The notes under the pieces were generated by a model. It was not told where the DNA came from and searched no databases. It worked only from the letters and a program-made list of their open reading frames with translations. Below, in pieces: positions 21,063 through 31,935 of a stretch of DNA of 64,000 nucleotides (positions within the stretch are counted from its first letter, which is position 1; the number at the start of each line of letters is the position of its first letter). A program made the position numbers and the translations under genes. The stretch covers positions 32,593,976 to 32,657,975 of the forward strand of contig JAOWCC010000019.1 of NCBI GenBank assembly GCA_030867875.1, read 5' to 3'. The DNA is from Actinernus sp. WN-2022 (Eukaryota; Cnidaria; Anthozoa; Actiniaria; Actinernidae).

Positions 21063-21272
21063 GCGTAGCCTGCTTGCAGGCGGTGGAGGGTGTTTTTTCG
21101 CGCAGCAAACGGATCATCGCCGCCATATTGGCCGAGCGTGATCGAGAGCTGGGATCGAATGACAAATGGAGGGGGGAGGGGGTTGGGGGAGAAGAAGCAG
21201 ATCTGAAAGACCGCCTGCACGAAAGCCCCTGGTTTCTGAGTATCCGCCCACCACGCACATGATTTCCGTTAA

Positions 21273-21871
21273 TGCACTAGTCAAAGTAAACCCCCACCCC
21301 CCCCCCCCCCCCCCCAACCCGGGACAGGGTGCGGCAAATGTGGGGCAAGCGATCGCTTTTGACACGGTAGAGTGCCCCAGAGGGTGGGGGAAAATCGGTT
21401 ATTTGATGCCCCACTATGGAGTGTGGGGGAACTGTGGGGCCAACGTGGGGCAAAATGTGGCGGGGAATTGTTCATAGAAGACAGTCCAGGGCTCCAGGCC
21501 ACTGCAGACTTCTCTGTTCTACTTCCGTGTATAGTTCAGGACGAATTTCAGCAATACTGTCACGTTGTTTGGCTTCTTCTGTGTTCAATCTCATTAGTAC
21601 ATGTAGATCAAGACCCTATTGAGCAATAAAAGACACAACCCAGACCACTGCAAGCTAAAATGTGTGAAGTTTGTAAAACAAAAATGACTTATTTTTAGTG
21701 ATTTGTCCCCTAGGGTGGGGGCATTTGCCTGCATTTACTGTCCACAATTGCCGCAATAGGTGGGGCATTTTCTGTTTTTTTGCTTTCCCTGCGAGGCAAA
21801 ATCCCCACTAATCCCCACCCTATCCCGGGTTGGGGGGGGGGGGGGGGTGGGGGTTTACTTTGACTAGTGCA
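21273..21871. mobile_element. Harbinger-like MITE, TAA target duplication
   Basis: Both ends read TGCACTAGTCAAAGTAAAC inwards, followed by a C-run (G-run on the right) and an AACCCGGGA-type continuation, about 60 bp in all. TAA flanks both sides (21270-21272, 21872-21874). It is related to 13098-14016 by its terminal 12 bp. The interior has repeated GTGGGGCA motifs and no coding sequence. Confidence 0.8.
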
Positions 21872-21874
21872 TAA

Positions 21875-22598
21875 CTTGTAACTCATTCTTAATTGACCAA
21901 TAGGAGTCGACGTGTGACAGCCTGCCAATTTTGATTTGGTTTGATTGAAATGCGTGCAATATTCAAAACAAACTTCGCTCGCTGTCAAATGCAATGCAAA
22001 ATGTTGGTAAAATTGGTTCTCAGATACGGAAATTTCAATAAAACCAGCTATTTTTGTTCAAAGTTCTCCATGGAAAGGACTGCGACAGTACCACTTTAGA
22101 TATATATGTAGACAGTTCGGTTTTAGCTTGTTGCGTTCGCCCCATCAGTCTCTCAAAGAGTTTCATGTTGCAAATCCTCCGAAATACATACATTTAATAC
22201 AAGCTGCTTCAAAAAGCCGTCCAGCACCGCAGTCTGGCGAACCAGAAGACACTCTCAGAAGAGGTGCCATACAAGCGGCTGCTTCCTTTCTTAAAAGAAT
22301 TAAGCTCGCATAAAGATAAATACAGGATCGAAAAAATCTCTAAACTTCAAAGAAAACTCCGATGCAAACAAAGTTTTGTCTGGAACTCGATATTGAAGAA
22401 CTCGTGGTAAATGTTGTGATCGTCTTTCTCTGACAACTCGAAGTCCATCTTAGTTAATGTTTGCCGAAAGAAATGGATGACCGTTGCATAAATGTATTGA
22501 GGCGGATTTCTGATTATTTCCTAGTTCAACGGCCGTGAAGTCAATAGCCGGATTGCATCTCTGCAATTTGGTCGACAACAATAGTTTTCAGTGGCGAA
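21875..22598. other. no supported gene
   Basis: A 61-codon frame (22128-22313) with a basic, alanine-rich end has no recognised family. It could be an exon relic (its frame stays open from upstream) but lacks splice context. Nothing else is seen. Confidence 0.3.
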
Positions 22599-22607
22599 TT
22601 AAGTCAC

Positions 22608-22960
22608 GGTTCGTTAATTGTCGAGTTCTCTTTACCGTAAATATCATACTCTTTCCAAAGACTGTCGAAAGCACAGCCAGAACGGCAAGTTTAAAGTACA
22701 GGTCACAATTCACAGCGGGTCAGGTTGTTAAATTCTAAGACAAAATAAAGGCTCTGTATAGCTTCCTCCTGCTCTGTTTTCAAAGTACCTTTACCCAGCC
22801 GCGGAGAAACTCTGAAAGAAGCGAGCAGCTGTGTTCTCTCTAGAAAACCTCTGGAACTTAGGGTTAAGGCGAAGGAGATAACTTTGAAAACGGAGCAGGA
22901 GGAAGCTATATACAGAGCCTGATATTTACGGTTTACGAACTTGCGAAAAGAGAACTCGAC
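22608..22960. repeat. imperfect hairpin, about 350 bp
   Basis: TAATTGTCGAGTTCTC (about 22615) pairs with GAGAACTCGACAA (about 22950), and GGCTCTGTATAGCTTCCTCC (22750) pairs with 22900-22919. TTCTCTCTAGAAAACCTCTG also repeats directly at 22832 and 23010. The structure sits just upstream of the LINE insertion. Confidence 0.7.
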
Positions 22961-23002
22961 AACAAACCTCTCGCAGTTCGCCGCCTTCGCGGCTCTTTCT
23001 CC

Positions 23003-24793
23003 GTGGCTGTTCTCTCTAGAAAACCTCTGCAACCAGGATACTTAACCTTAGTCTTCAAAAAAGACAAAGCCTTTTGTATTACTCGCCATATTTTATCAAC
23101 TGCAAGCTCAGTACACAACACTTATTCTAGTTACGCCGCTTCGCAAGGCTACACATATTCCTTTCAGTTCTTGCTTTCAACACTGTTTGAAACACTGTTT
23201 CAAACACTGTTTCAAACACGCGTTTGGAGAGAAGGTTTATTTTTCAAATTAATCAATTGCGGGTGCAGTAAGACGTTCGTTCGTATCTTACTTAGTATGT
23301 ACTCATTTGTTAAATCGGCTGTGAAATTGAGTCAAGGGGTTACCCCGAGTTTCCAGTCGGATATAGGGGTGAAACAGGGATGTAACCTTAGTCCATCGCT
23401 TTTCAACTTATTCATAAATGATATACCTGAGCTTTTTAATAGTGTTGGATGCAACCAAGTCTCTTTAGGAGATTCCAAGCTAAGTTGTTTGTTGTATGCA
23501 GATGACTTGGTTATCTTGTCAGAATCGGAGTCTGGTCTTCAAACCTGTCTTGGCAGGCTAGAAAAATACACTGCTAGATGGAAGTTAAAGGTTAACATGA
23601 AAAAGTCTAAAGTGTTGGTCTTTGCTACGAGATCACAACGTATGAAATTAACAGGTGTTAAATGGTTCTTTGGTAGCAACGAATTAGAGCAAGTTGAGGA
23701 ATATACCTACTTAGGTATACCTTTCCATCGTGATGGAGGGTTTAAAATTGCTCAGAAATCGCTATATAATAAGGCTTTGCGTGCTTATCATTCCCTCTTT
23801 AAGTGTTTCTCCTCGGTTGAGAAAATGCCTGTAAAGGTGATGATAAAGTTGTTCTCCTCTACGGTGATCCCGGTTTTATTGTATGGTTGCGAAGTGTGGG
23901 GTGTTTATACTTTAGGGAAGCTGTCTAGTTCAAACGATTTTAAGCACAAATTATTTTCAATGGTTCCTATTTTAGAAAAGCTTCATTTAAAGTTTTGTAA
24001 GCGGGTTTTAAGGGTCCATACCAAAGCAACGAACCTAGCAGTGTATGCTGAGTTGGGTAGGATGCCTTTGATTTTACACGTAGCTGTTTTGGTGGTTAAG
24101 TACTGGCTGCGTTTAAATGATGCTACGTACAGTGACACCCTTGTTGGCAAAGCATCACGTGTCTGTATGGAGTCCAATTCTCCAGGTGTTTGTTTTGCAA
24201 ACTTGGTCTTGAAAATATGTGGTTTCGATAAGGTATCGAATCTTTGTATACCTTTGAAACAAATTAGTACTTTCGTGAAACATTTAAAGTTAAAATTGTT
24301 CGATTCGTTTGTTAAGTTTTGGGAATTCAAGATATTGAATGGGTGCAGTGATTCATCAGCGGTTGTTGGAGGTAAAATGCGAACGTTTCGGTGTGTTAAA
24401 TCTAACTTCGGTTATGAGCATTATCTTGACAACGTTACTAATGCATTACACCGAAGTGCTGTCACAAAATTAAGAATTTCAGCACACAAGTTACCAGTTG
24501 AAACCGGGCGTTATAAAAAAATAGATTACGTTTCTCGTGTATGTCCTCTGTGTACATGCAATAAGGTCGGTGATGAATTTCACTTTTTGTTTGACTGCAA
24601 GCATTCTAATTTTCTTGAGTTAAAAGAAAATTTCCTTAGAACCATTCTTGCTGTTAATGCTAATTTCCGTTTTTTCAATGATAAATCGTTGTTCTTGTAT
24701 TTATTGACTATGAAGGACAAATCAGTAAATAGAATTTTTGCAAACTATTGTTATAACGTCCTAGAGCAAGCAAACAGGTTAATTGACTGTTAA
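23003..24793 (+). CDS. LINE reverse transcriptase, 5'-truncated but open frame
   Basis: A 596-codon frame. From about residue 75 it matches the second half of a non-LTR retrotransposon ORF2. The palm motif VKQGCNLSPSLFNLFINDIP is at about residues 123-142, the catalytic YADD at 165-168, then LKVNMKKSKVLVF and YTYLGIPF. A long thumb/connection region ends in a zinc-knuckle-like CPLC...DEFHFLFDC at about 514-532. The first 70 or so residues come from flanking sequence, so the natural start is lost. The endonuclease domain and the fingers of the reverse transcriptase are missing, so the product cannot retrotranspose. There are no stops or frameshifts in about 520 codons, suggesting a recent insertion. 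The exact clade (CR1-, L2- or other) was not resolved. Confidence 0.85.
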   Translation: MAVLSRKPLQPGYLTLVFKKDKAFCITRHILSTASSVHNTYSSYAASQGYTYSFQFLLSTLFETLFQTLFQTRVWREGLFFKLINCGCSKTFVRILLSMYSFVKSAVKLSQGVTPSFQSDIGVKQGCNLSPSLFNLFINDIPELFNSVGCNQVSLGDSKLSCLLYADDLVILSESESGLQTCLGRLEKYTARWKLKVNMKKSKVLVFATRSQRMKLTGVKWFFGSNELEQVEEYTYLGIPFHRDGGFKIAQKSLYNKALRAYHSLFKCFSSVEKMPVKVMIKLFSSTVIPVLLYGCEVWGVYTLGKLSSSNDFKHKLFSMVPILEKLHLKFCKRVLRVHTKATNLAVYAELGRMPLILHVAVLVVKYWLRLNDATYSDTLVGKASRVCMESNSPGVCFANLVLKICGFDKVSNLCIPLKQISTFVKHLKLKLFDSFVKFWEFKILNGCSDSSAVVGGKMRTFRCVKSNFGYEHYLDNVTNALHRSAVTKLRISAHKLPVETGRYKKIDYVSRVCPLCTCNKVGDEFHFLFDCKHSNFLELKENFLRTILAVNANFRFFNDKSLFLYLLTMKDKSVNRIFANYCYNVLEQANRLIDC

Positions 24794-24931
24794 TTAGATT
24801 ACAAATAGGTCCAGTCTTGTGTATTATGTATCCTATTGTAATTACTATTATGTAACCATATTTTATTCATTCTCTAATATTAGCTGATGTACCTTTTTGG
24901 TATAAAGTTTAATAAAATTATTATTATTACA
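23215..24931 (+). mobile_element. 5'-truncated LINE copy
   Basis: Includes the reverse-transcriptase frame, a 3' untranslated region of about 120 bp and an ATT-repeat tail (AATAAAATTATTATTATTAC, ending near 24931). Simple-repeat tails are typical of CR1/L2-like LINEs. The 5' boundary (about 23215, after CAAACACTGTTTCAAACA repeats) is approximate, and no target duplication was found. Confidence 0.75.
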
Positions 24932-25167
24932 CTTGCCGCGATAAGCTTGATTGACACCGTTTCAGCCAATCATATATCCCGTCCGCTGGTGGATGGGATC
25001 TAACTTTTGTACTCAGAAACCAGGGGCTTTCGTGCAGGCGGTCTTTCAGATCTGCTTCTCCCCCACCCCCCTCCCCCCTCCATTTCTCATTCGATCCCAG
25101 GTCTCAATCACGCTCGGCCAATATGGCGGCAATGATCCGTTTGCTGCGCGAAAAAACACCCTCCACA

Positions 25168-25322
25168 GGACTCCTATTTGGCTTTGTAATTGTAGTATAT
25201 GCATTGTTTGGCCTCGTTTTGCTTTTCTTTTTTCTTTGTTTTTCAAGCTAAGGGCATCCTGCTTGCTTTTTGTAAGATATAAGGCCAACAACCGATGGAA
25301 TTGTGGAATCGTGTGTGGTATA
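25168..25322 (+). repeat. block B repeat, copy 1, segment c
   Basis: Matches 51746-51897 (TATTTGGCTTTGTAATTGTA onwards). It continues from segment b after the 4.1-kb insertion and is followed by another interruption. Confidence 0.85.
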
Positions 25323-26855
25323 TGAAACAAGAGGCCCCGAGTGGCCTGAACTCGGGCCATCTAGGCCAAGGTATTAATACATAGAGTTCTAGCATATTTT
25401 GTCATACATGGTTTGTGCTAGGGGAGCGATTTTCATCTGGAACGGTTTGTGTACAAATGGTAAACCTTTTTTCAGATCGGAAATTCAGTTTTGGAAATTT
25501 CGTGTACCATTTACCGGAATTTATGTGTAAATGGTAAACAACCATGGTCACGGTGAGGTGTCATATTTCTCACACATGTCTGCTTCTCTAGCTGTCAAAA
25601 TGGCTGAGTCGGACACGAGCGAGAGGTAATCATTGATCCTCCATAATTGCAAATGAGCTCATTTGATTACGCCACTTAGTCATACTATACCTTTATGGAG
25701 TCTAAAATTAACACAATCGCCCTTTACCGGTTGATTCTGAAGTTTAATAGATGTTTCATTTATAGTTTATATTGTGGTAAATTGTAAGCGTCCGTTTTCG
25801 GGATGTTTATTTAATACACGCTGTTTTCTGTTTCACGGCATGTTAGGAATTTTGCAAAAAGCCATTGTGTCTAGCTCAGGCGTAGGTCAAAAGTAACTCA
25901 ATCTAAACTAAACACACTGTGGTTTTAAATTGTAACCGGGCTTGGTTCATATTAAACGTATTGACTTTGTAGATGGCCGTATAAAGTTTGTCATTTTTAG
26001 ATACATGTCATGTTTAATATACGCCATTACAACCTCCACAAAGGAAGACAGTGATAAGCTTACCGACTGAATAAAATTACAACCTCCACAAAGGAAGACA
26101 GTGATAAGCTTACCGACTGAATAATCCAGCTATAAATCTCACAATTCATTCATACTGTTTGTTCGATAGTAATATTTTCCGTAGAGTTCGGTTTTCCGCT
26201 GAGCATACTCGTAGACGCTGTTCTGCATTCTGCATTCTGCAAAACACACCCGCCGTGGTGTTTAGAGACTTGAAAACTCGTAGGTGCTTTTTGTAGAATT
26301 TTACTTTCATTTCATCCCGCAACATCACTACAGATCGAAAGCTCCTACATAGGTACCTCCATAAAATGTTTCCGAGCTTTCTCTTTACGGAAAATTAAAT
26401 ATTTATGTACTTGTACTCACTCTTTAAGAGTTTATCTTCGGCTGGCTAGCTTTAGACCCCCGCGTATTACAAGGTGTTATAATCACTTGCTGTCACAATC
26501 CGTAGGAGAATCAATTGCACAGAATTCCGAATAAAGAAAAACGATGAAAGATTGAACGAATTATCCACAACAACAACTCATCCAGTGGTTTTGCTCATAG
26601 CGGCCTTGGCCTTGGGAGAAAAAAATCATGTCCTGCAGACTGCAGTTGACGTAACGATGGCAATGTAAAAAAAAAACGTGAGCTGATTGGTTGACCGCCC
26701 CGGAAGTCGATAAAATGTCACATGGCCGCCACGTGAACAGTGCAATCGGATTGGTTTGGCGGTTCGCGGCGACTTCCGGGTCGACACAAAAAATAAAAAA
26801 TATAAAAGACTTGCGAAACTGGACTCGTGCCTCGGCCGAAGGCCTGGCCCGAGTA
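25323..26855. mobile_element. 1.5-kb insertion in block B, type unknown
   Basis: Absent from the block B copy at 50.7 kb, where segments c and d are almost joined. The first about 120 bp (ACAAGAGGCCCCGAGTGGCC onwards) recur inverted at 46930-47030, so this is the end of a dispersed element. A perfect 50-bp tandem duplication is at 26026-26123. The right part contains GCCTCGGCCGAAGGCCTGGC, which recurs inverted near 44045-44064. No gene is supported. Confidence 0.5.
26026..26123. repeat. 50-bp tandem duplication
   Basis: Two adjacent copies of a unit containing AAGGAAGACAGTGATAAGCT, at 26041 and 26091, identical over nearly all of the unit. Confidence 0.9.
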
Positions 26856-27104
26856 ATGAATTTAATATGCGTTATTCACCACACCGTCGTTACGGGCGAG
26901 TGAGCACTTGTCGTGTTTATTGATCTGCTGTCAATCAAAAAGAACCTTTTACTTCCGGTTAAAAACTTCCTTTTGGTATTTCTCTGTCAATATAATTTTT
27001 TTTTGAACGGAGTTTTTGGTGTACGAGACACTACTACTAAAACTACATTTCTGTGCGGAAAAAATATTTTCCCATCTTTTTCGTTTTGAAGGTATCCGGT
27101 AACC
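26856..27104 (+). repeat. block B repeat, copy 1, segment d with right terminal repeat
   Basis: Matches 51925-52136. It ends GGTATCCGGTAACC followed by TTAA (27105-27108), the reverse complement of the left end of the 50.7-kb copy (TTAA then GGTTACCGGATACC at 50688-50705). Block B is therefore itself a TTAA-flanked inverted-repeat element of about 1.45 kb. Confidence 0.75.
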
Positions 27105-27169
27105 TTAAAATGACTAGATATAAAGCTGCAGACAACTGGTTTCAAACGAATTTCAAAAAGTACTCGTTG

Positions 27170-27559
27170 GGTGCCCTTGTTGATTGGCATCGTAAGTGTA
27201 CCAACTATTTTACTGCTGTGACCATCGCTAAAACTTTGAGCTTGTCGTTTTGATCAATATGAAGTTTATGACCATGATATGGGGCATAATATGGGATTGG
27301 ATTAGCACGTCGAACCATGTCTTTTCGTCGCTGCTCGTGATAAACCGGTTGCAGCCTTCGTCTGCCAACTCTCATTCCAAACTGGCTGTACATGTAGCCT
27401 GCCATCATTTTACTTCCATAAGTTGGGCCTACCTGTTAGAAACAAAATAAACATTTAGGCTTTTAAAGAGAAGATGTTGATCGATACAGAAACGATTCGA
27501 TCAGAGAGCCTTTCTTATACCTCGTCGACGCATTGACTGTTGTCCAGCTCGGTTGCCAT
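27170..27559 (-). pseudogene. integrase-like (rve/DDE-type) gene, 5' fragment, copy 1
   Basis: Read on the minus strand, exon 1 (27521-27559) encodes 13 codons starting MATELDNSQCVDE and ends at a GT donor. An 88-bp intron with a pyrimidine-rich TTTCTAACAG acceptor follows, and exon 2 starts at 27432 with VGPTYGSKMMAGYMYSQFG. It continues with RVGRRRLQPVYHEQRRKDMV and NPIPYYAPYHGHKLHIDQND. The arrangement basic leader, NPxPYxAxYxGHKLHxDQNxKL is what I know from cnidarian/fish proteins with an integrase core, where the Asp of HxDQN would be the first catalytic residue. After DQNDKL the frame is broken by a small deletion. A DGHSSKIVGTLTMPI remnant is in another frame to about 27172. It lies head to head with the BTB pseudogene at 29626. 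Confidence 0.65.
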
Positions 27560-27769
27560 CGGTCTTTGAATGTTCCTATCCGAACAGTATTTGCGAACTG
27601 TTCTCTCACTTAAACCTCTTTTTACGGTTGGAAATTGACTCTGCAATATAGAATAAATTTCTATGTGCCCATACAAGAGAACGGGATCACGTTCTCGTCG
27701 ATATTTTCGATGATGACCTCAGCTTGGCAACTTTACTGACATTTTTCACTGCCTCGCTTCAAAATGTTA
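27560..27769 (-). promoter_or_regulatory. 5' region of the integrase-like gene
   Basis: About 200 bp upstream of the minus-strand ATG are conserved with 49750-49933. Conservation includes GTTCGGATAGGAACATTCAA next to the start and a CGAGGCAGTGAAAAAT stretch at the far end. Conservation stops where the MITE begins at 27770. In the original arrangement this would have faced the BTB gene. Confidence 0.4.
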
Positions 27770-29398
27770 GGGACGGACCATTCGAAAATTTATGGGGGGG
27801 GGGGGGGGGGGGGGGGGGGACCGCAAATCCCCCCCAAAAAAATGAGCAAGGGTGAAACTTTCTTGTTTAGTCTCCAGAACACAGGAAACCAGTGTTTTAG
27901 AGAGCAGTAAAATCTCAAAAAATTATTTAAAGACATTCTGCTTTTTTCTTCCATACGCAGGACGGTATATTATCTAAGCTCATAATCAAAGGCACATTCC
28001 CATAGGACAAATAATGCATTTGTGTACAAGAGATTAGTTATATATGCCAATTCACTCTTCTTAATATTTATGCGCATATTTAATTCACCGACTCGAAAAC
28101 GAGGCTATCCCCGCATGACCGCATCGAGGATGCAACGTGCATTCTAGTTCGAAAGGACAATCGTCTCCAACGCATACTGAGAGGAATGAATGAGGAACAC
28201 AGCAATGCTGAGAGGAACACAGCAATGCTCTATCCGCGACGCCATTTTGCTTTTCAGCGAAGCAACGATGCGGGGATAGCCTCGTTTTCGAGTAGCTAAT
28301 TATATGCGCATAAATATTAAGAAGAGTCAATGTTGAGCACTTTTTCATTTTATATTTTTTTATTTGAGACTACGGAACAATGCAATATGATGCACTGCAA
28401 TACAATATGATGCACGAATTAACAGTATAATTTTAAGTATCCATCTGGGAAGGAGTGTGAGGTAGAGCTTTCAAGAAGAATACATGTATATCAGGCATGT
28501 TTTCACAAAAGGAGCCTTAGAACCTAAGACCCCCTTTTGTGAAAACATGCCTGATATTGTGTGCCTTTAGCTTCAAAAGCCAATAACTCGTGTTTTTACC
28601 GTTTTCTTGAAAGGGCAAATGACAGTTTAAGACTCTCCCATAATTGATCTCAAGGTATTTTATGTGGGGGTGAGGGGTGGAGAGAACTAGTTAAAAAAAA
28701 TCGCGAAAAACCAACTGATGGAAACGTTGAAAAGTGAGTTACCGGCTTTTAAAGCCAACAGGTACACATTAATTTACTTGTGTAACTTAAATTTTAAAGT
28801 GGCGCCATTTCTTAAGCTTTTAATGGATTTCGATGCACTACACGGCAATACGTTCTTTTCCTGTAGATTAAGTTTAGTGGATGCAATTTCGCCGTATTTT
28901 GAGTAGAAATACCAGAAAATTGCGTTTTTTTCAGCTTTACCTAATCCTCAAATAAAGAAATTATGGGATAATCTCACACAAGTAAATTATGGGATAGAAA
29001 GGCCAGAAAAGTCTTAAACTGTCATTTGACCTTTCAAGAAAAAGACAAAAAACGAGTTTAATACTGGCTTTTAAAGCTAAAGGCACACAAGATCAGGCAT
29101 GTTTTCACAAAAGGGGGTCTTAGGTTCTTAGGCTCCTTTTGTGAAAACATGCCTGATATATATGTTTTCTACTAAACAAAGGTAATTAATGTACATGGAA
29201 AATACCATAAATCTAGAAACATTAAAATTGTGTAAAATGTTCTTGATGTAAAACCAAAATACTGAATGCCTTAAAAAAATATCGTGCAAGGTCCGACACC
29301 ATAAAAAAAATTATTGGAGCAGTAGGAGTCCTTAAAAAAAATTCGAGCAAAAAAAAATCCGGGTACCCCCCCCCCATCAATTTTCAAATGGTCCGTCC
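27770..29398. mobile_element. 1.6-kb GGGAC-type inverted-repeat element
   Basis: The left end GGGACGGACCATTCGAAAAT (27770 on) and the right end (ATTTTCAAATGGTCCGTCC, to 29398) are inverted repeats of about 30 bp that run into G/C homopolymers. TTA precedes the left end and TTT follows the right. The interior holds a 26-G run (27794-27819), a nested foldback (28491-29156) and an inverted ATATTTATGCGCATA motif pair near 28068 and 28310. No transposase. It separates the integrase-like and BTB fragments. Confidence 0.65.
28491..29156. mobile_element. foldback whose two ends are themselves hairpins
   Basis: Each end is a 64-bp self-complementary hairpin (TCAGGCATGTTTTCACAAAA with its complement; 28491-28554 and 29093-29156). 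Inside these, about 130 bp (TTGTGTGCCTTTAGCTTCAAAAGCC onwards in the left arm) form a second inverted pair across the 350-bp middle. The flanks are ATATA-rich and no duplication can be assigned. No gene. Confidence 0.75.
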
Positions 29399-29625
29399 TT
29401 TCGTACTTTCTGGATTCAGTAGAATTGCCGGAACACTGATTAGAAATTAGCTCTTTCTTTTTCTCTCTTATTTTACAGTCTATTTCTCGTGGGAAAATCT
29501 GTATCTGACACTTCCCTGGGGAAGCTTCTGAATAATAATTACACAGTCGTCATCATGTTACGTGTTTATAAACAGTTGCGAGGTTTATTTGACAAATCTC
29601 CACGAAACACAGGAGGAGTACTATC

Positions 29626-30262
29626 ATGGCCATGGCAGAAGACCTCAGTTTTTCAGAGCCCTGGCAATGAGCGATGTAGTTCTAGTTGTCGAAGAACAAC
29701 GTTTCCATGTTCACCAATCCATTTTGGCTATGTGGTCACCCGTTTTCGAGGTAATGTTTACTTCTGATTTCAAAGAGAAGAACCAACAAGAGATTCCTCT
29801 ATCTGGGAAGAAAGCTGATGAGATCAAACAGTTGCTGCTGGTGATTTACAATAGATCGGTCGCGAAACCGATAATGGTGAAAACGTCTATTATCTTCTCG
29901 ACACCGCTAAGGAATACCAGATGGATGACGTGACAAACCACTGCGAGAATTACCTGATAAATAAAAAGAACCAGAATAAACAGCTGAGTGCTTCCCAATC
30001 ATTCTACCTGGATATGCTTGTTAACCAGGCACAGGCGTTTGGGTTGAAGAAGCTTCGTGATCACTGCATTTCAGAGGTGGTAAAATTGACGCTGTTGTGG
30101 AACTTGAGAGCATCAACGTCACGATCAACCTACATGGTATCTCAGTTGAAAGCACACAAGAACTACGAACAAATAACCTTGGATAACGTCAAAACAATAT
30201 ATGAACTGATGCTAGAAAAATGTGAGGTGAAACGAGATTACTGCCAAGAATATAGTGGTTAG
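29626..30262 (+). pseudogene. BTB/POZ-domain gene, frameshifted copy
   Basis: A close paralogue of the intact gene at 56967-57536. The start (MAMAEDLSFSEPW) is followed by a 1-bp deletion at about 29664, after which another frame reads MSDVVLVVEEQRFHVHQSIL. A second 1-bp deletion at about 29876 (ATAATGGTGAAAAC versus ATAATGGATGAAAAC) shifts the frame again before MDDVTNHCENYLIN. A 42-bp in-frame difference (residues NLRASTSRS) and a different C-terminus (DYCQEYSG) also distinguish it. The 5' flank, including an intron acceptor-like TTTTACAG at about 29478, is shared with the second copy. BTB domains mediate dimerisation and often recruit Cul3 ligases or repress transcription. This copy cannot make the full domain. 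Confidence 0.85.
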
Positions 30263-30967
30263 TACCGAGCTTAGCTAGCAGAAGTGATTCGAAATCCAAG
30301 ACTCCGAAATCTACGATATCGAATATTTGACAATTCGTGCAACTTTCAGTATAGCTTCGTCACAAACCTCCAGGTCTTCCGCCATATTCATCTTTTGCCA
30401 TGGATTTTGCAAAGCAAGCGGCATTTTGCCCGCTGTAATGATCTCTTCAACAGCAAGCTCGCAGAAAAAAAAAGAGAAATTCCAAGTTGGTAGAAGATTG
30501 GTATACTGTTGGAAAATCATTGGTTTATTATAAAATTTCCCAACATTGGGAATTTGGTTACATATTCCAAATTGGTATACTATTTTGTGGTTTACCAAAT
30601 TGGAAATCTAAGTATTGTCTACCAACTTGTGTTTTTTGGTAAATGTTTGGTAGACTTCATTAACGACATAATTTTCCATGTTGGTATATTATTGGATTGT
30701 CCATAAATATTTTTTTGTATTTGTAGTTTTCCAACTTGTGTTAATTTTGGCAATTTTTTGGTACACTTCATTTGATTTTCCTACTTGGTATATCATTGAT
30801 TGCACAAAAATGTCTTAGCAGGTGATTCATGTTAATTTCTGCTTGCCAAAAACCCCATCAAATACCTGTAAATGAAGAAAAAAAACACTCTAAACTGTTG
30901 AGCTGAAAATGTGTGAGTTTAATAAACTTGATGTTATTAATAGTTATAACTACTTTTTTATAACTAC
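30263..30967. other. no supported gene
   Basis: AT-rich sequence with loosely repeated TTGGTATA and CCAACTTG motifs from about 30490 to 30800. The 3' part is probably downstream of the minus-strand gene's poly(A) site. Confidence 0.4.
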
Positions 30968-30973
30968 TTTATT
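30968..30973 (-). promoter_or_regulatory. poly(A) signal
   Basis: AATAAA on the minus strand, 79 bp downstream of the stop codon of the spliced gene at 31052-32394. Confidence 0.5.
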
Positions 30974-31051
30974 AACAATTACTGTGATAAACAAAACGTA
31001 TGTCACGTAAATAAATTACTGAATCAGTAAGAGCATATAAAATGAACATTA

Positions 31052-31935
31052 TTAATCATCATAATGATCATCATTGGATCGTATTTCTGTATCATCTGTG
31101 CCACTCTCTGAGCCACTAGGAGATGGCGATGAATCATTGCCTGACATGGTACTGTTGGTGGCAGTATGTGATTTCTCTTCTAGCTCTTTGATGATATCTT
31201 TAAAGTGCCACTACGATCAAATTTTTCGCATTCGATGTATTTCAATTTGACCTTTTGACACAGTTCATCTTAGTACCTTCTTCTAATTGTATGTAGTTTT
31301 GTTCTATAAGGGCTTTGGCTACATTCATAGCAACATTGTACTTCCCTATTCCTCTGGTTTTAATTGCTAACTGCTTTCCCACGTGACATAGTTTCTTATA
31401 GTTAATGGCTCGGAATGCAACTTGTCCCAAACCCACTGCTACAATTAGTTGGGCACTATAATCTGATAGCCCAGATTCTGCATCTTCATCACACGGTGCC
31501 TCAGCATCAGTGGATACATCTGAAATTAAAACAAAGTACAATTTATCAATTTTCATCTATTTACTGTATCACGGCCTACAAAATGGTTGCTTTATTCGTT
31601 TGGGGTTATAGTTTACCATTGTGGATATTATTTACATTTGTGGGTGATCCATTTTTTTAAATTGAAAGAAGCTTGTCAGAGTGTGTTTCATTATGACAAT
31701 ACAATGTTTTGTGTGAATTTACAGCAGACATTACCCAAATCTTACCATTTTGACTTGACCCAGCCAGCACCTGCTCCCTTTTCCTTGCCCGCTTAGCAGG
31801 TGGACTAATTTTCTGAAATATAATATGAACCAGTAAGCACAACACCATATTTTGTATTCATAAGCTTTGGTTCACCACACAACTGCCAATTACTGTGGTC
31901 CCAAGGACTGCCTGGGCTTTATTAATCCCCAGTGC

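Larger units (their letters stand above)
21084..25165. mobile_element. 4.1-kb inverted-repeat element, insertion in block B
   Basis: The left end (TGGAGGGTGTTTTTTCGCGC, to about 21245) is the reverse complement of 25010-25165, including a GGCCGAGCGTGAT stretch and a run ending AAACCAGGGGC. Block B at 50.7 kb is continuous across this site (GGTTTTGCGAGGACTCGTAT near 51735). Inside lie a Harbinger-like MITE (21273-21871), a hairpin-rich stretch and a truncated LINE with an open reverse-transcriptase frame. The left junction has extra bases, so no target duplication was recognised. Confidence 0.65.
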
